Below are positions 18,372 to 27,387 of a stretch of 59,431 bases of DNA, in pieces. Below the pieces are notes generated by a model. That model was not told the origin of the DNA and searched no databases. It saw nothing but the letters and a program-made list of their open reading frames with translations. Position numbers and translations under genes: made by a program. Where the stretch lies: assembly GCA_964370395.1 (NCBI GenBank), contig CAYJIZ010000017.1, forward strand, positions 1 to 59,431, in the 5' to 3' direction. This DNA comes from JBGUVL01 sp964370395. Its GTDB lineage: Bacteria > Bacillota_I > Bacilli_A > Erysipelotrichales > Erysipelotrichaceae. Numbering within the stretch: the stretch's first letter is position 1; every line of letters starts with the position of its first letter.

Positions 18372-18689
18372 ATGAGTAAAGTATTACACCCAAATGAAAG
18401 TGAATTTGTAGAATTAATTAAAGATGACGTCGTATTTGTTGATTTCTTTGCAGAATGGTGTGGTCCATGTAAAATGTTAGCACCAGAAATTGAAAAATTA
18501 GCAGATGCTTACGAAGGTAAAGTTAAGATCGCAAAAGTTGATGTTGATAAAGAAGGTGCACTAGCAATGCAATACCAAGTGCAATCGATTCCAACTATCT
18601 TAATTTTCAAAAATGGAGAAATGGTAGCCAGAGAAATGGGCTTTCGACCATATCCAGCATTAGCTCAAATGATTGATGCACAATTATAA
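18372..18689 (+). CDS. trxA: Thioredoxin
   Basis: The 105-residue classical thioredoxin is a cytoplasmic disulfide reductase. The active site WCGPCKM is near residue 29 and the cis-proline region QSIPTILIF is present. I chose the start at 18372 (MSKVLHP) because the ribosome site AAAGGA at 18358-18363 runs into the upstream in-frame ATG at 18363, which leaves the second ATG with normal spacing. It has its own promoter and terminator and stands between two minus-strand operons. No thioredoxin reductase is in the window. Confidence 0.95.
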   Translation: MSKVLHPNESEFVELIKDDVVFVDFFAEWCGPCKMLAPEIEKLADAYEGKVKIAKVDVDKEGALAMQYQVQSIPTILIFKNGEMVAREMGFRPYPALAQMIDAQL

Positions 18690-18716
18690 AAGTTGAAGAA
18701 ATTCAACTTTTTTTTC
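18689..18716 (+). terminator. Terminator of trxA
   Basis: AAAGTTGAA (18689-18697) and TTCAACTTT (18702-18710), followed by T run. The first base of the stem is the last base of the stop codon. Confidence 0.88.
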
Positions 18717-18726
18717 GTTCTCACAA

Positions 18727-18752
18727 AACAAAAAGCGCTTTATGCGCTTTTA
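18727..18752 (-). terminator. Terminator of the manA-DUF3284 operon; the stop codon is in the loop
   Basis: AAAAGCGC (18731-18738) and GCGCTTTT (18744-18751) form the stem. The loop TTTAT contains the stop codon of the DUF3284 gene (18742-18740). T-rich on the minus strand. Confidence 0.82.
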
Positions 18753-19171
18753 TTTTGTATTTCTTTTTCTAAATTCGATAAGATTTGGTGCATCAACTTT
18801 CGTGATTTTCCTCTACGCATAAATTGTTTTACACGCAAACCTACTTCTTTTGTTTCAATCACTTCTTCGTACTCTACTTCAATCGTATTTTCATCAATTT
18901 CTTTAATGTCATGAGAGATGACTTGGTATCCACCTGGCACACTAAACTTCAAACAATAGGCTTTCCCAAAATCCATCGTAACGATTTCTTGGGTTGAAAC
19001 ATAATCGTCTTCCTTTGCGCGTTTGTATGTTTTGCTGAAGGTAAATCCAGGTTTTAAATCACTCATTTTAAGTGAACGATCAACCGTTTTACGCAAATCT
19101 TTCAATAAATATTTTTGAAGTGTAGAAAAATACGCTTCTGCACTCACATGTAAGGTACCTTTTACTCGCAT
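18740..19171 (-). CDS. DUF3284 domain protein
   Basis: The 143-residue cytoplasmic protein resembles the DUF3284 family (start MRVKGTLHVSAEAYFSTLQ), which looks like a START/SRPBCC-type fold of strands with a long C-terminal helix (LRVKQFMRRGKSRKLMHQIL). Function unknown. DUF3284 genes are often beside PTS and sugar-isomerase genes, and here the stop of manA is one base before its start, so the two are co-translated. Confidence 0.7.
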   Translation of the reverse strand: MRVKGTLHVSAEAYFSTLQKYLLKDLRKTVDRSLKMSDLKPGFTFSKTYKRAKEDDYVSTQEIVTMDFGKAYCLKFSVPGGYQVISHDIKEIDENTIEVEYEEVIETKEVGLRVKQFMRRGKSRKLMHQILSNLEKEIQNKSA

Positions 19172-19172
19172 A

Positions 19173-20135
19173 TTAAATCGTAGTTAAGATAAAGGAAACA
19201 TTTCCTTTCACCTGGTACGCTCCTGCTTGGGCTGGTAAGAATAAACTATCACCCTTTTTAAACGCAACGCTCTCCTCACCACAAACGACACTACCTTCTC
19301 CTTCTAAAATAATCAAAGAATGAAAACTTGAAGCATCTGCATTTAAGCTAATCGCTTCTTTCACATCGTATGCTGTAGTCGTAAAGTAGTTACACTTCGC
19401 TAATGTTGATTTTGTATTTTGTCCATCTAACGCTTCTTTTGGTTGTTGTCCATACGTTTTCTCAGAAGGTGTCAATTGTGATACATCAACAGCTTTGTCC
19501 ACATGTAATTCACGTGCATTTCCATTGGCATCAACACGTCCAAAGTCATACACACGATATGTTGAATTTGAATTTTGTTGAATCTCACAAATCATAATAC
19601 CTGCACCAATCGCATGGATGGTACCCGCTTTAATGAAGAAAACATCTCCTTTGTTTACTTCAACTTTATTCAACACATCCAACAATGTGTTGTTTTCAAT
19701 ATGTTGTCTGAATTGTTCTTTGCTTAACTCTTGGTTTACCCCAAAGTACAAGAAACTACCTGGTTCACAATCCAAGATATACCACATTTCATTTTTTCCA
19801 AATTCTTTTTCTACACGTAATGCGTATTCGTCATCTGGATGCACTTGAATAGACAATGCTTGTTTCGCATCAATAAATTTAATTAATACAGGAAAGTTTT
19901 CAAATGATTGCGCATTTGTTCCCCAAACTTTCTTTCCTTCCTTTTCCAAATATTGTGTAAATGGCACATTCGCATATGCTCCATTTGTAATTACACTGGA
20001 ACCTGCTGGATGATTAGAAAGTTCCCAACTTTCCGCAACAATTGCCAAATCGCTCTTTTTATCGTAATCGCTCTTTAACTTTGTTCCACCCCATAAATAA
20101 TCTTTAAATGCCGGTTCTAATTTTAGAATATTCAT
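19173..20135 (-). CDS. manA: Mannose-6-phosphate isomerase, class I
   Basis: The 320-residue type I phosphomannose isomerase interconverts mannose-6-P and fructose-6-P. The zinc ligands are visible in ALSIQVHPDDEYA (Gln and His), GKNEMWYILD (Glu) and the later AGTIHAIG (His). The short length is that of the Firmicutes form without the extra insert domain. It starts behind AAAGGTGG and is followed by the DUF3284 gene after one base. Confidence 0.93.
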   Translation of the reverse strand: MNILKLEPAFKDYLWGGTKLKSDYDKKSDLAIVAESWELSNHPAGSSVITNGAYANVPFTQYLEKEGKKVWGTNAQSFENFPVLIKFIDAKQALSIQVHPDDEYALRVEKEFGKNEMWYILDCEPGSFLYFGVNQELSKEQFRQHIENNTLLDVLNKVEVNKGDVFFIKAGTIHAIGAGIMICEIQQNSNSTYRVYDFGRVDANGNARELHVDKAVDVSQLTPSEKTYGQQPKEALDGQNTKSTLAKCNYFTTTAYDVKEAISLNADASSFHSLIILEGEGSVVCGEESVAFKKGDSLFLPAQAGAYQVKGNVSFILTTI

Positions 20136-20227
20136 ACATTTACCACCTTTCGTTTTATGCTTTTTGCGCCTTTATTGTACCACGAAATTGGCGTATTTGG
20201 TAGAATAACCCTTTTTAGTGACAATTG

Positions 20228-20884
20228 TTAGTAACCTTGCTTTGCCTCTTTGTGTTGCATCAACATCACACCACTACTGCTGCCAATACGACTTGCTCCT
20301 GCTTCTACCATCGCTTGTAAATCAGCATAGGATTTTACTCCACCTGCCGCTTTGACCAGTGCTTGCTCTTTCACCACCGATTTCATTAATTTCACATCGT
20401 CGATGGTTGCTCCTCTTGTTGAAAAACCAGTGCTTGTTTTCACAAACGTCGCTTTGGCAGCAACACATAACTCACAAGCTTTTTTTATTTCTTCTTCGCT
20501 TAATAAGCAAGTTTCTAAAATTACTTTCACACAATGCCCTTGCGCTGCTTCCACAACTGCTTCTACATCTTTTTGCACAAGCGCATAATCTTTGTCTTTC
20601 AATGCTCCGATGTTCATCACCATATCAATTTCATCGCCACCATCTTCAATGACACATTTCGTTTCAAATGCTTTTGCTTTTGTACTCATCGCTCCTAATG
20701 GAAAACCAACAACGCTACATACCTTCACATCGCTGTCTTTTAATTGTTGTGCGCAATACGCTACCCAACCTGAGTTTACACAAACACTCGCAAAATCATA
20801 TTGTTTCGCTTCTTCGCATAGCTTTGTAATTTGCTCTCTTGTGGCATCTGCCTTTAATAATGTATGATCGATTAATTTATTCAT
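20228..20884 (-). CDS. deoC: Deoxyribose-phosphate aldolase
   Basis: The 218-residue class I aldolase cleaves 2-deoxyribose-5-phosphate to glyceraldehyde-3-phosphate and acetaldehyde. The Schiff-base lysine is K149 in TFVKTSTGF, and the second catalytic lysine is K178 in VKAAGGVKS. Full-length for the family. It lies just downstream of the transketolase/PTS operon but is separated from it by a strong hairpin (20921-20956), so it may be expressed separately or by read-through. Confidence 0.95.
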   Translation of the reverse strand: MNKLIDHTLLKADATREQITKLCEEAKQYDFASVCVNSGWVAYCAQQLKDSDVKVCSVVGFPLGAMSTKAKAFETKCVIEDGGDEIDMVMNIGALKDKDYALVQKDVEAVVEAAQGHCVKVILETCLLSEEEIKKACELCVAAKATFVKTSTGFSTRGATIDDVKLMKSVVKEQALVKAAGGVKSYADLQAMVEAGASRIGSSSGVMLMQHKEAKQGY

Positions 20885-20920
20885 CGTATTGTCCTCTCTT
20901 CTTTCTCTACTTACATGATA

Positions 20921-20956
20921 GTAAAATAACTGCTTAGAAACAAGCAGTTATTTTAC
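20921..20956 (-). terminator. 15-bp hairpin at the end of the transketolase operon, containing its stop codon
   Basis: GTAAAATAACTGCTT (20921-20935) and AAGCAGTTATTTTAC (20942-20956) are perfect complements. The stop of the transketolase C half (20950-20948) is inside the arm. The U-rich part is in the stem itself, so termination may be partial. Confidence 0.7.
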
Positions 20957-21913
20957 TTCTATGATATCTATTATCGTATTTGTGATATCTTGGGCACATA
21001 ACCCAAATTCTTTTTGTAAGAATGCTGGTGTTCCTACTTGTCCAAAGCGCTCATCCACTCCGATTCGTTTTAAGGGAACACTGCATCCTTGTTCACTCAA
21101 CACCTCTGCAATAGCGCTACCCAACCCTCCTGTGATGGAATGGTTGTCAACACTTACAATTAGTTTTTTACCTTTCACTGCTTGTTTTAATAATCCTGTA
21201 TCCAGCGGTTTAATCGTAAACATATCAATGACTTGAATAGAATATCCCGCTTCTTCTAACGCTTGTGCACTATCCAAAACATCAGAGATTAGTTGCCCCG
21301 CACTCACTATTAGAATGTCTTTTCCTTCTTTTAACACATTTCCTTTTCCAAGCGTAAAGGTAGAACCCTCTTTGTATACATTACGCACATCTTTACGGTT
21401 GGCACGAACATAATGAATGCCTTCTAATTTCGCAAACTCTTTCACAATCCATGCGAGTTGTGTTGCATCACTTGCATCACAAACAACACAATGTGGAATG
21501 GCACGCATTAACGCGACATCTTCCCAAGTCGTATGCGTTCCACCATTTGGTCCAACGGTGAACCCTGGATCGGAACCATAAATATTCATTGTTGTTTTCG
21601 CATAAGCACCGGATAAGAAGATTTGATCGTATACACGTCGTGTCGCAAATGGTCCAAACGTGTGCATAAAAGGTTTCATCCCCGTTACTGATAACCCTGC
21701 ACTCACACCAACCATATTCGCTTCCGCAATCCCACATTGAACAAATCGTTCTGGGTTGCTTTGTTGAATTTTCGTAAATCCACTCGCACCACCTAAATCC
21801 GCTTCTAGTGCCACTACTTTATCATCGCATGCCATTATCTCTTGTAGTGTTTCCACTACAACCATACGTAATTCTTTGCCTTTTACACTTCTATCTTCCA
21901 CTAATTCAAACAT
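20948..21913 (-). CDS. Transketolase, C-terminal subunit
   Basis: The 321-residue protein covers the pyrimidine-binding and C-terminal domains of transketolase. The family residues appear in RFVQCGIAEANMVGVSAGL (the TPP-activating Glu) and GGTHTTWEDVALMRAIP. Split transketolases are common in Firmicutes sugar operons and form a heterotetramer with the N half, transferring two-carbon units between pentose phosphates. It overlaps the N-half gene by 13 bases. Confidence 0.92.
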   Translation of the reverse strand: MFELVEDRSVKGKELRMVVVETLQEIMACDDKVVALEADLGGASGFTKIQQSNPERFVQCGIAEANMVGVSAGLSVTGMKPFMHTFGPFATRRVYDQIFLSGAYAKTTMNIYGSDPGFTVGPNGGTHTTWEDVALMRAIPHCVVCDASDATQLAWIVKEFAKLEGIHYVRANRKDVRNVYKEGSTFTLGKGNVLKEGKDILIVSAGQLISDVLDSAQALEEAGYSIQVIDMFTIKPLDTGLLKQAVKGKKLIVSVDNHSITGGLGSAIAEVLSEQGCSVPLKRIGVDERFGQVGTPAFLQKEFGLCAQDITNTIIDIIEVK

Positions 21914-22764
21914 GATGAACCCTCCGCAATTTGTTTTTCTAAAGCTTGAATCGCTTCTTGGTTTGCATCGATAATCGCTTGCGCCGTAAACTTCACAGAG
22001 TGGTTATCCTTCATTTGCTCATAGAATGCAACCCCTTGTCCTTTGATGGTATCCAACACAATGCATACCGCTTGGTCTGTTATCGCTTTTGCATTCGTAA
22101 TCGCTTCATCGATTGCTGCTTCGTCATTCCCTTTTACATATTGTACATGAAAGCCAAAAGCACGCATTTTTTCACTGATGTCAAACGGATTCATGATATC
22201 CTGTGTTGAGCCATCCAATTGTTTCTTATTCTCATCAATAACAACAATACAATTGTTTAATTTTTTTGCTGCGATATACTGGAACGCTTCCCAACATTGT
22301 CCCTCATTTAATTCGCCATCTCCAACAATCAAATAGACATATTGCGCTAACTCCTTCATTTTAAAACCAGTGGCAATCCCAGCAGCAACACTTGTTCCTT
22401 GTCCAAGTGAGCCTGTTGTCATATCCACTCCTGGAGTCTTGTTACGATCAGGATGCGAAGGCAAATTGGTTCCTCCTTCATTTAATGTATACAACCATTG
22501 TTTATCAAAAAAACCAACTTGTGCTAATGCACTGTACCATCCAGGACCTGCATGTCCCTTTGATAATACAACCATATCGCGTTTGTCCCAATTTGGGTTA
22601 TTCACATCATAGCGTAATTGTTTCCCATACAATACACTCATTAGTTCAACAATCGATAGGGAACCACCTAAATGGCCATACCCACGTTTCTCTAACATTT
22701 TTAATATATCACAACGTATTTTTGCAGATAGTACCTTTAATTCTTGTAACTGCTTTTCGTCCAT
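21901..22764 (-). CDS. Transketolase, N-terminal subunit
   Basis: The 287-residue protein is the TPP-pyrophosphate-binding half of transketolase. It has the motif GDGELNEGQCWEA with downstream Asn for thiamine diphosphate/Mg binding, and conserved histidines in RGYGHLGGSLSIVE and SKGHAGPGWY. It follows the PTS IIB gene by 16 bases and overlaps the C half. The context indicates that the sugar brought in by the PTS ends up in the pentose phosphate pool. Confidence 0.92.
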   Translation of the reverse strand: MDEKQLQELKVLSAKIRCDILKMLEKRGYGHLGGSLSIVELMSVLYGKQLRYDVNNPNWDKRDMVVLSKGHAGPGWYSALAQVGFFDKQWLYTLNEGGTNLPSHPDRNKTPGVDMTTGSLGQGTSVAAGIATGFKMKELAQYVYLIVGDGELNEGQCWEAFQYIAAKKLNNCIVVIDENKKQLDGSTQDIMNPFDISEKMRAFGFHVQYVKGNDEAAIDEAITNAKAITDQAVCIVLDTIKGQGVAFYEQMKDNHSVKFTAQAIIDANQEAIQALEKQIAEGSSCLN

Positions 22765-22780
22765 TTCGTACCTCCCTGTA

Positions 22781-23056
22781 TTATTTAAATTTTTCGTTCA
22801 ATTTCTCGCTCAATTCATTCATGTCCATAATGTTATCCAAAACGATAACATTCGTTAAATTTTGTACAAACTCTTCTAAGTCTTTCCCAACAACAAACAA
22901 GTCTGCTGCCCCTTCTACTGCATCCGATACAGAAGAATGGCTTACATCAACCCCACTTACACCCATTTGTTTTAGTGCTTTTTCAACGTTCATACGAACT
23001 AACATACTCGACCCTAATCCAGATCCACAGCAACATAAAATTTTATTAATTTTCAT
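22781..23056 (-). CDS. PTS EIIB component, ascorbate/SgaB type
   Basis: The 91-residue EIIB protein has the phosphocysteine loop CCCGSGLGSSM near residue 9-18, typical of the SgaB/UlaB (L-ascorbate) family. It accepts phosphate from EIIA and passes it to the sugar in the EIIC channel. It lies between the IIC gene and transketolase genes. Confidence 0.88.
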   Translation of the reverse strand: MKINKILCCCGSGLGSSMLVRMNVEKALKQMGVSGVDVSHSSVSDAVEGAADLFVVGKDLEEFVQNLTNVIVLDNIMDMNELSEKLNEKFK

Positions 23057-23070
23057 AATTTGTCCTTTCC

Positions 23071-23111
23071 TATACGAAGAGGGAAGGCTTCGCTTCCCTA
23101 TCCATCGTATA
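23071..23111. repeat. Two-part intercistronic hairpin between PTS IIC and IIB genes
   Basis: Inner arms GGGAAG (23081-23086) / CTTCCC (23093-23098) sit inside outer arms TATACGA (23071-23077) / TCGTATA (23105-23111). No T run follows, so it is more likely an mRNA-processing or stability element than a terminator. Confidence 0.65.
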
Positions 23112-23119
23112 TGTATCTA

Positions 23120-24541
23120 CTACTCTGCTTTTTTTGCTTTTTTTGGCATAACAAAGTTGTATACAATTGGTAATAAGAATAATACGATACAAACAACCAT
23201 CAATCCATTTCCTTGGATGTATTGTGCAATATTTCCAATGAAGATTCCCATTACAGAGAAGTCAGCATCAGAGAATGTTGAGTTAGCAAAATTCAATGCT
23301 CCCATTACCGGCATACAAATCGCTGGTAAGAAAGTAATTAATAAACCATGTAAGAACGATCCTGCTACACAACCTTTTAATCCCCCTTCTGCATTTGCGA
23401 AAACACCTGCTGTCGCTCCACAGAAGAAGTGAGGAATTACCCCTGGTAAAATTAATGCAACTGGGAATAAAGCATTGTCAACTGCACCTAAGATAAACAG
23501 TCCCACAATTCCTCCCAAGAAAGATACTAAGAATCCAATTAATACTGCATTTGGTGCATATGGGAATACCACTGGACAGTCAAGTGCAGGTTTTGCATTT
23601 GGTACTAATTTTTCAGCGATTCCTTTGAATGCTGGAACGATTTCCCCAATGATTAAACGCACACCACTTAAAATAATGTAAACTCCTCCAGCAAAACTTA
23701 ACCCACTTGTGATTGCCCAAACAGCCCAGTGAACTGTTGTTTCAGAACCAACGTTCAACAATCCACCTAAATTAGGATATTGCGCTAAAATTTTCGCAGA
23801 ATCAGCATCCAAAATTCCTTTTGAAACCGCAACAGCACTCACGACTAAGTAGAATATTACCATTGTTAATCCAATCGCTACTGTTGTATCTCTTAAGAAA
23901 GAAACACGTTTTGGAAAGTTCACGTCTTCTGTTGATTTTCCACCTTTGAATAATTTTCCCACTTGTGCTGAGAACCAGTATCCAAATCCACCGAAATGTC
24001 CAAACGCCAATTCATCCGTCTTCACAATCTTACGCATCGTTGGCTGACAGATAGCTGGTGAAAGTACCATAATAAGACCAAGCAACAACCCACCAGAAAT
24101 CCATAAAGCTCCTCCAGATAAATTTCCTACACTTAAGATAACAGCGATCATACAAGCCATATATAATGTATGGTGTCCTGTTAAGAAAATGTAGTTCATT
24201 CTTGAGAAACGTGCCATTACGATATTCGCAATCATACCGATACACATAATGTATGCAGTATCTGTCGCAAAATCAACCAATCCTAATGATACGATTGCTT
24301 CATTGTTTGGAACTACCCCTTGCATTCCAAACGCAAAATTAAACAAATCTCCAAATGCATTTAATGAACTGGATAGTAAGAAACCAGCTCCTGCACTTAA
24401 TACAAGGAACCCTACAATTGTTTTTACAGTTCCTTTTACGATGTCTTCAATCGGTTTCTTTTGTAAAGCTAATCCGATCAAAGCCATCAACCCTACTAAA
24501 ATCGCAGGTGTAGACAAAATATTAATAATAAAGTCTAACAT
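23120..24541 (-). CDS. ulaA: PTS EIIC component, ascorbate/SgaT (UlaA) family
   Basis: This 473-residue integral membrane transporter of the UlaA/SgaT EIIC family has about 11 hydrophobic segments. Family blocks such as TPAILVGLMALIGLALQKK at the N-terminus and GGLKGCVAGSFLHGLLITFLP near the C-terminus are present. The family imports and phosphorylates L-ascorbate, but related members take up other pentose-like or pentitol substrates. No UlaD/E/F enzymes occur here, so the sugar is not assigned. Gene order IIA-IIC-IIB-transketolase. Confidence 0.85.
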   Translation of the reverse strand: MLDFIINILSTPAILVGLMALIGLALQKKPIEDIVKGTVKTIVGFLVLSAGAGFLLSSSLNAFGDLFNFAFGMQGVVPNNEAIVSLGLVDFATDTAYIMCIGMIANIVMARFSRMNYIFLTGHHTLYMACMIAVILSVGNLSGGALWISGGLLLGLIMVLSPAICQPTMRKIVKTDELAFGHFGGFGYWFSAQVGKLFKGGKSTEDVNFPKRVSFLRDTTVAIGLTMVIFYLVVSAVAVSKGILDADSAKILAQYPNLGGLLNVGSETTVHWAVWAITSGLSFAGGVYIILSGVRLIIGEIVPAFKGIAEKLVPNAKPALDCPVVFPYAPNAVLIGFLVSFLGGIVGLFILGAVDNALFPVALILPGVIPHFFCGATAGVFANAEGGLKGCVAGSFLHGLLITFLPAICMPVMGALNFANSTFSDADFSVMGIFIGNIAQYIQGNGLMVVCIVLFLLPIVYNFVMPKKAKKAE

Positions 24542-24594
24542 GTTTTAAAGTCCTCCTCTTTTTGTTGTAACGCTCTTATTAAACATCAAGTTAT

Positions 24595-25044
24595 TTATTC
24601 CTCTTTGGCTGCTTGTACAAAGATTTCATAAATATCTTTTTCTGATGTTGCGTCCAAGACACTTTGAATACTGTCAGGATTTTGAAAGATATTTGAAATT
24701 GCTTTCATCGCTTCAATATGTGATTCACTATCTTCTGCTGCTAAGGCAATCAGAATTCTCACATCAAATCCATCAGGTTTAAATCTCACTGGTTGTTGAA
24801 GCACGGTCACACTCATTTGCTTTGCAATCACACCATCGCTTGCATTCGCATGAATCAAAGCTAAATTTTCACACAACACATAGTAAGGTCCAAACTTATT
24901 CGTATTCCTTATAATTCCATCGATATAGCGTTCTTCACAATACCCTTGTTCAATTAACGGTTGTATCGATACATGAATGGCATCTATCCAATCATTCACT
25001 TTTTGTAACATTTTTACGTTTTCTAATTTCAACATATCAATCAT
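24595..25044 (-). CDS. PTS EIIA component (mannitol/ascorbate type)
   Basis: The EIIA of about 149 residues belongs to the PTS_EIIA_2 family, with the phospho-accepting histidine in ALIHANASDG. I prefer the start at 25044 (MIDMLKLENV) with GGGGGT 7 bases upstream, over an upstream GTG at 25068. First gene of the PTS-transketolase operon. It receives phosphate from HPr and hands it to EIIB. Confidence 0.87.
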   Translation of the reverse strand: MIDMLKLENVKMLQKVNDWIDAIHVSIQPLIEQGYCEERYIDGIIRNTNKFGPYYVLCENLALIHANASDGVIAKQMSVTVLQQPVRFKPDGFDVRILIALAAEDSESHIEAMKAISNIFQNPDSIQSVLDATSEKDIYEIFVQAAKEE

Positions 25045-25110
25045 GTTAATTACCCCCATGCCTTTCACAGTTTCTATTTTACTGCCTTTTCAATGTAAGA
25101 GAAGTCCAAT

Positions 25111-25170
25111 TATTTTCACACTTACATACAATCGTATGTGCACACTTCTTTCCTTTTTCACTTACAATTG
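25111..25170. promoter_or_regulatory. Candidate operator region for the PTS operon
   Basis: In the 214-base gap between the regulator and PTS genes, an inverted repeat ACATAC-AATC-GTATGT (25124-25139) and two similar direct elements, TTTTCACACTTACA (from 25114) and TTTTTCACTTACA (from 25155), occur upstream of the IIA gene. They are plausible binding sites for the PRD activator encoded next door. No good -10/-35 pair is visible, as expected of an activator-dependent promoter. Confidence 0.4.
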
Positions 25171-25258
25171 TTGTGCCTAATCATTGTTTGTTTTCTTTGC
25201 AATCATTGGACACATAAATAATCCTTTTCCTATCGTCTATTTTCTATTCTCTTCTAAA

Positions 25259-27289
25259 CTAATCGCCATCCCTTCCTTTGATCATCGCAAACAATAACTT
25301 CTGTAATTGCTCCACATCCGTGCATTTTTTTAACGCATTCACATTACTTTCCGATTGAAAAACAGTCATAATATCATTCAATATATGAATGTGTTTGGTC
25401 TGGTCTTCTGCACTTAACACCAAGATGATATTCGCATATCTTCCTTTATCAAATACGATTTCTTGTTGGAACAAACCAAGTGCAATATCCGTATGGTAAG
25501 CCCCATCCTCAATTTGCGCATGCGCTAACACTACCCCATCACAAATGAACATATACGGTCCCATCGTTTTGGTCTTTTCAATCATTTGATCCACATAGTG
25601 AGGTGCAATCGAACCTTTCTTTATTAATATTTCTGATGTTTTCGTAAAAGATTGTTCCCAAGTATACTTCCCTTCATAAATAAAGATATGATCTTGATTC
25701 AAGTAATACTCTAACCCCAAACCAAAATCACTTCGTCGTACCTGTTTCACTTTCATCGAAGAAAAATAATTTGATAAATCTTCTCGCAATAAGCGTAACT
25801 TGTTCTCATCCACATAGTTTTTCGCTATATTAATAATCGATTCCACTTCCATTTGTTGACTTGTATCATCCTTAAGACTCTCACGCAAAATGGATACTCG
25901 ATCAAAATCAGTAAGAATAGGATGCACTACTGTTGATTTCACACCCTCAATCGCTACTGTTGAAATAATCATTTGATAATTTCTTGTATCTTCTAAATGA
26001 TTTAACGCCACCACATCAACAACCTGTGCATTTGGCAACAAGTTAATCACTTCTCTACGTAACATATTTCCAGTCCCAATCCCATTTGGACAAACAATTA
26101 AGATATTTAACTTTTTATTGATCTCAGCGCGATTCATAAAACCACCAAAATGCAATGTTAAATAAGCAATTTCACCATCTGGTATCGGCACTCCTATTTG
26201 TTGTTTTAAATAATCACAAGCCTTCTTTGTCAGTTCAAACAACTCTGGATATTCATTTTTAATATCCGACAAAAGTGGATTTCCCAACTGTATCCCATAT
26301 CGATAACGATACAGCGAAGTTTTTAAATGCGCATAAATGGATTCCTCCACTTCTTCCACATCAGGAAATGCCATACATGCGATTCGCGAAAACTCACTGA
26401 CTAAGTTACGCGCTAATGCATACGTACTTTCGTTTTCCTTTTCCGCCAACAAGTCCATTGGCACACTTTGCATTCTCGATCCAAGCAGATGCAATGCCAA
26501 ATAATACTTTTCCCCTTCTTGTAATTCTTGAAAGTACTTGCAAACCAAGTGGTATTCCCTAGTAACTTCAATCTCACTTTTATCCATATCGCTAAAGATC
26601 AAATGATCACTTCGCTTATGGATAGAAGCAAAGAAAACGGAAATGGTATACAAAGTTCCTGGAACATAACTCGTATGCAATTCACTCTCAATGCAACGCA
26701 TATCATTCAAAATACGAAGCACTCTTTCTTCATCATCATGCTGTAAGATTCCCTTTTGGTAATAATCCACCAAATTAGAAAACAACAAGAAAAACACCGT
26801 CCGCTTTCGAATCACATCTCCTTTGATCTGGTACCCTAGTTTATTCGCATATTCTAAGTGTAAGTTGTATTCTTGAAGTTTACTTGTCACTGCTTTTAAA
26901 TCATTAATGATCGTATTTCTACTCACTTGGCAAACATTCATAAAGTCTTCAATAAGCATCGGCTTTATTTTTTTCATAATCGAACAAATGATAATATCAA
27001 CACGTTCCATTGGTGAAAACAAATAAAAAGAACTCTCGTTTACCTCTTTCATTAATAAGTTTATTTTTTCAATTTGTGACTGGGTAATAAATACCCCCTT
27101 CTTTCGTTCTACCTCAATAATTTCAACTTCTTGCTGTTCTAACCACTCATTGATTTTCGACAAATCATAATACACACTACGTTTGGATATTTGCTCAATA
27201 TCAGCAATTTCCTGTAATGTCGTATAGCCGTTAGTATGTAGCAATCTTTTTAAAATATTGATGCATCTTGAATCTAAACTATAAATCAT
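25259..27289 (-). CDS. PRD-containing transcriptional activator (BglG/MtlR-type) with EIIB- and EIIA-like domains
   Basis: The 676-residue regulator is built as: HTH_11 (about 12-45), Mga-like HTH (about 90-130), two PTS regulation domains (PRD1 about 175-280, PRD2 about 295-395 with conserved histidines in LALHLLGSRM and LTLHFGGFM), an EIIB-like domain with Cys in LIVCPNGIGTG, and a C-terminal EIIA_2 domain (VLAHAQIEDGAYH). Such proteins are phosphorylated by HPr and by their cognate PTS and switch on the linked operon when the sugar is present. It is encoded immediately upstream of, and in the same direction as, the ascorbate-type PTS operon. Confidence 0.88.
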   Translation of the reverse strand: MIYSLDSRCINILKRLLHTNGYTTLQEIADIEQISKRSVYYDLSKINEWLEQQEVEIIEVERKKGVFITQSQIEKINLLMKEVNESSFYLFSPMERVDIIICSIMKKIKPMLIEDFMNVCQVSRNTIINDLKAVTSKLQEYNLHLEYANKLGYQIKGDVIRKRTVFFLLFSNLVDYYQKGILQHDDEERVLRILNDMRCIESELHTSYVPGTLYTISVFFASIHKRSDHLIFSDMDKSEIEVTREYHLVCKYFQELQEGEKYYLALHLLGSRMQSVPMDLLAEKENESTYALARNLVSEFSRIACMAFPDVEEVEESIYAHLKTSLYRYRYGIQLGNPLLSDIKNEYPELFELTKKACDYLKQQIGVPIPDGEIAYLTLHFGGFMNRAEINKKLNILIVCPNGIGTGNMLRREVINLLPNAQVVDVVALNHLEDTRNYQMIISTVAIEGVKSTVVHPILTDFDRVSILRESLKDDTSQQMEVESIINIAKNYVDENKLRLLREDLSNYFSSMKVKQVRRSDFGLGLEYYLNQDHIFIYEGKYTWEQSFTKTSEILIKKGSIAPHYVDQMIEKTKTMGPYMFICDGVVLAHAQIEDGAYHTDIALGLFQQEIVFDKGRYANIILVLSAEDQTKHIHILNDIMTVFQSESNVNALKKCTDVEQLQKLLFAMIKGRDGD

Positions 27290-27339
27290 AGATACACCTC
27301 CCTACGTTAATTATAGTTTTTCTACTGTGTATTAAACAG

Positions 27340-27352
27340 TACATAAAATGTA
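27340..27352. promoter_or_regulatory. Palindrome upstream of the PRD regulator
   Basis: TACAT-AAA-ATGTA lies about 50 bases before the start codon, just upstream of a minus-strand TATAAT. A possible autoregulatory site; evidence is symmetry and position only. Confidence 0.3.
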
Positions 27353-27387
27353 ATTGTCTGTACATTTTTTATACCTCAAAAAAGACA

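Noticed and set aside
25170..25190. Sigma-54-like motif (AGGCAC-N5-TTGT on the minus strand) upstream of the PTS operon
   Set aside because: The linked regulator is a BglG/MtlR type without an AAA+ domain and the -12 GC is not matched; most likely chance.
26528..26746. Plus-strand ORF inside the PRD regulator gene
   Set aside because: Antisense to a well-defined coding region, no ribosome site and no recognisable product.
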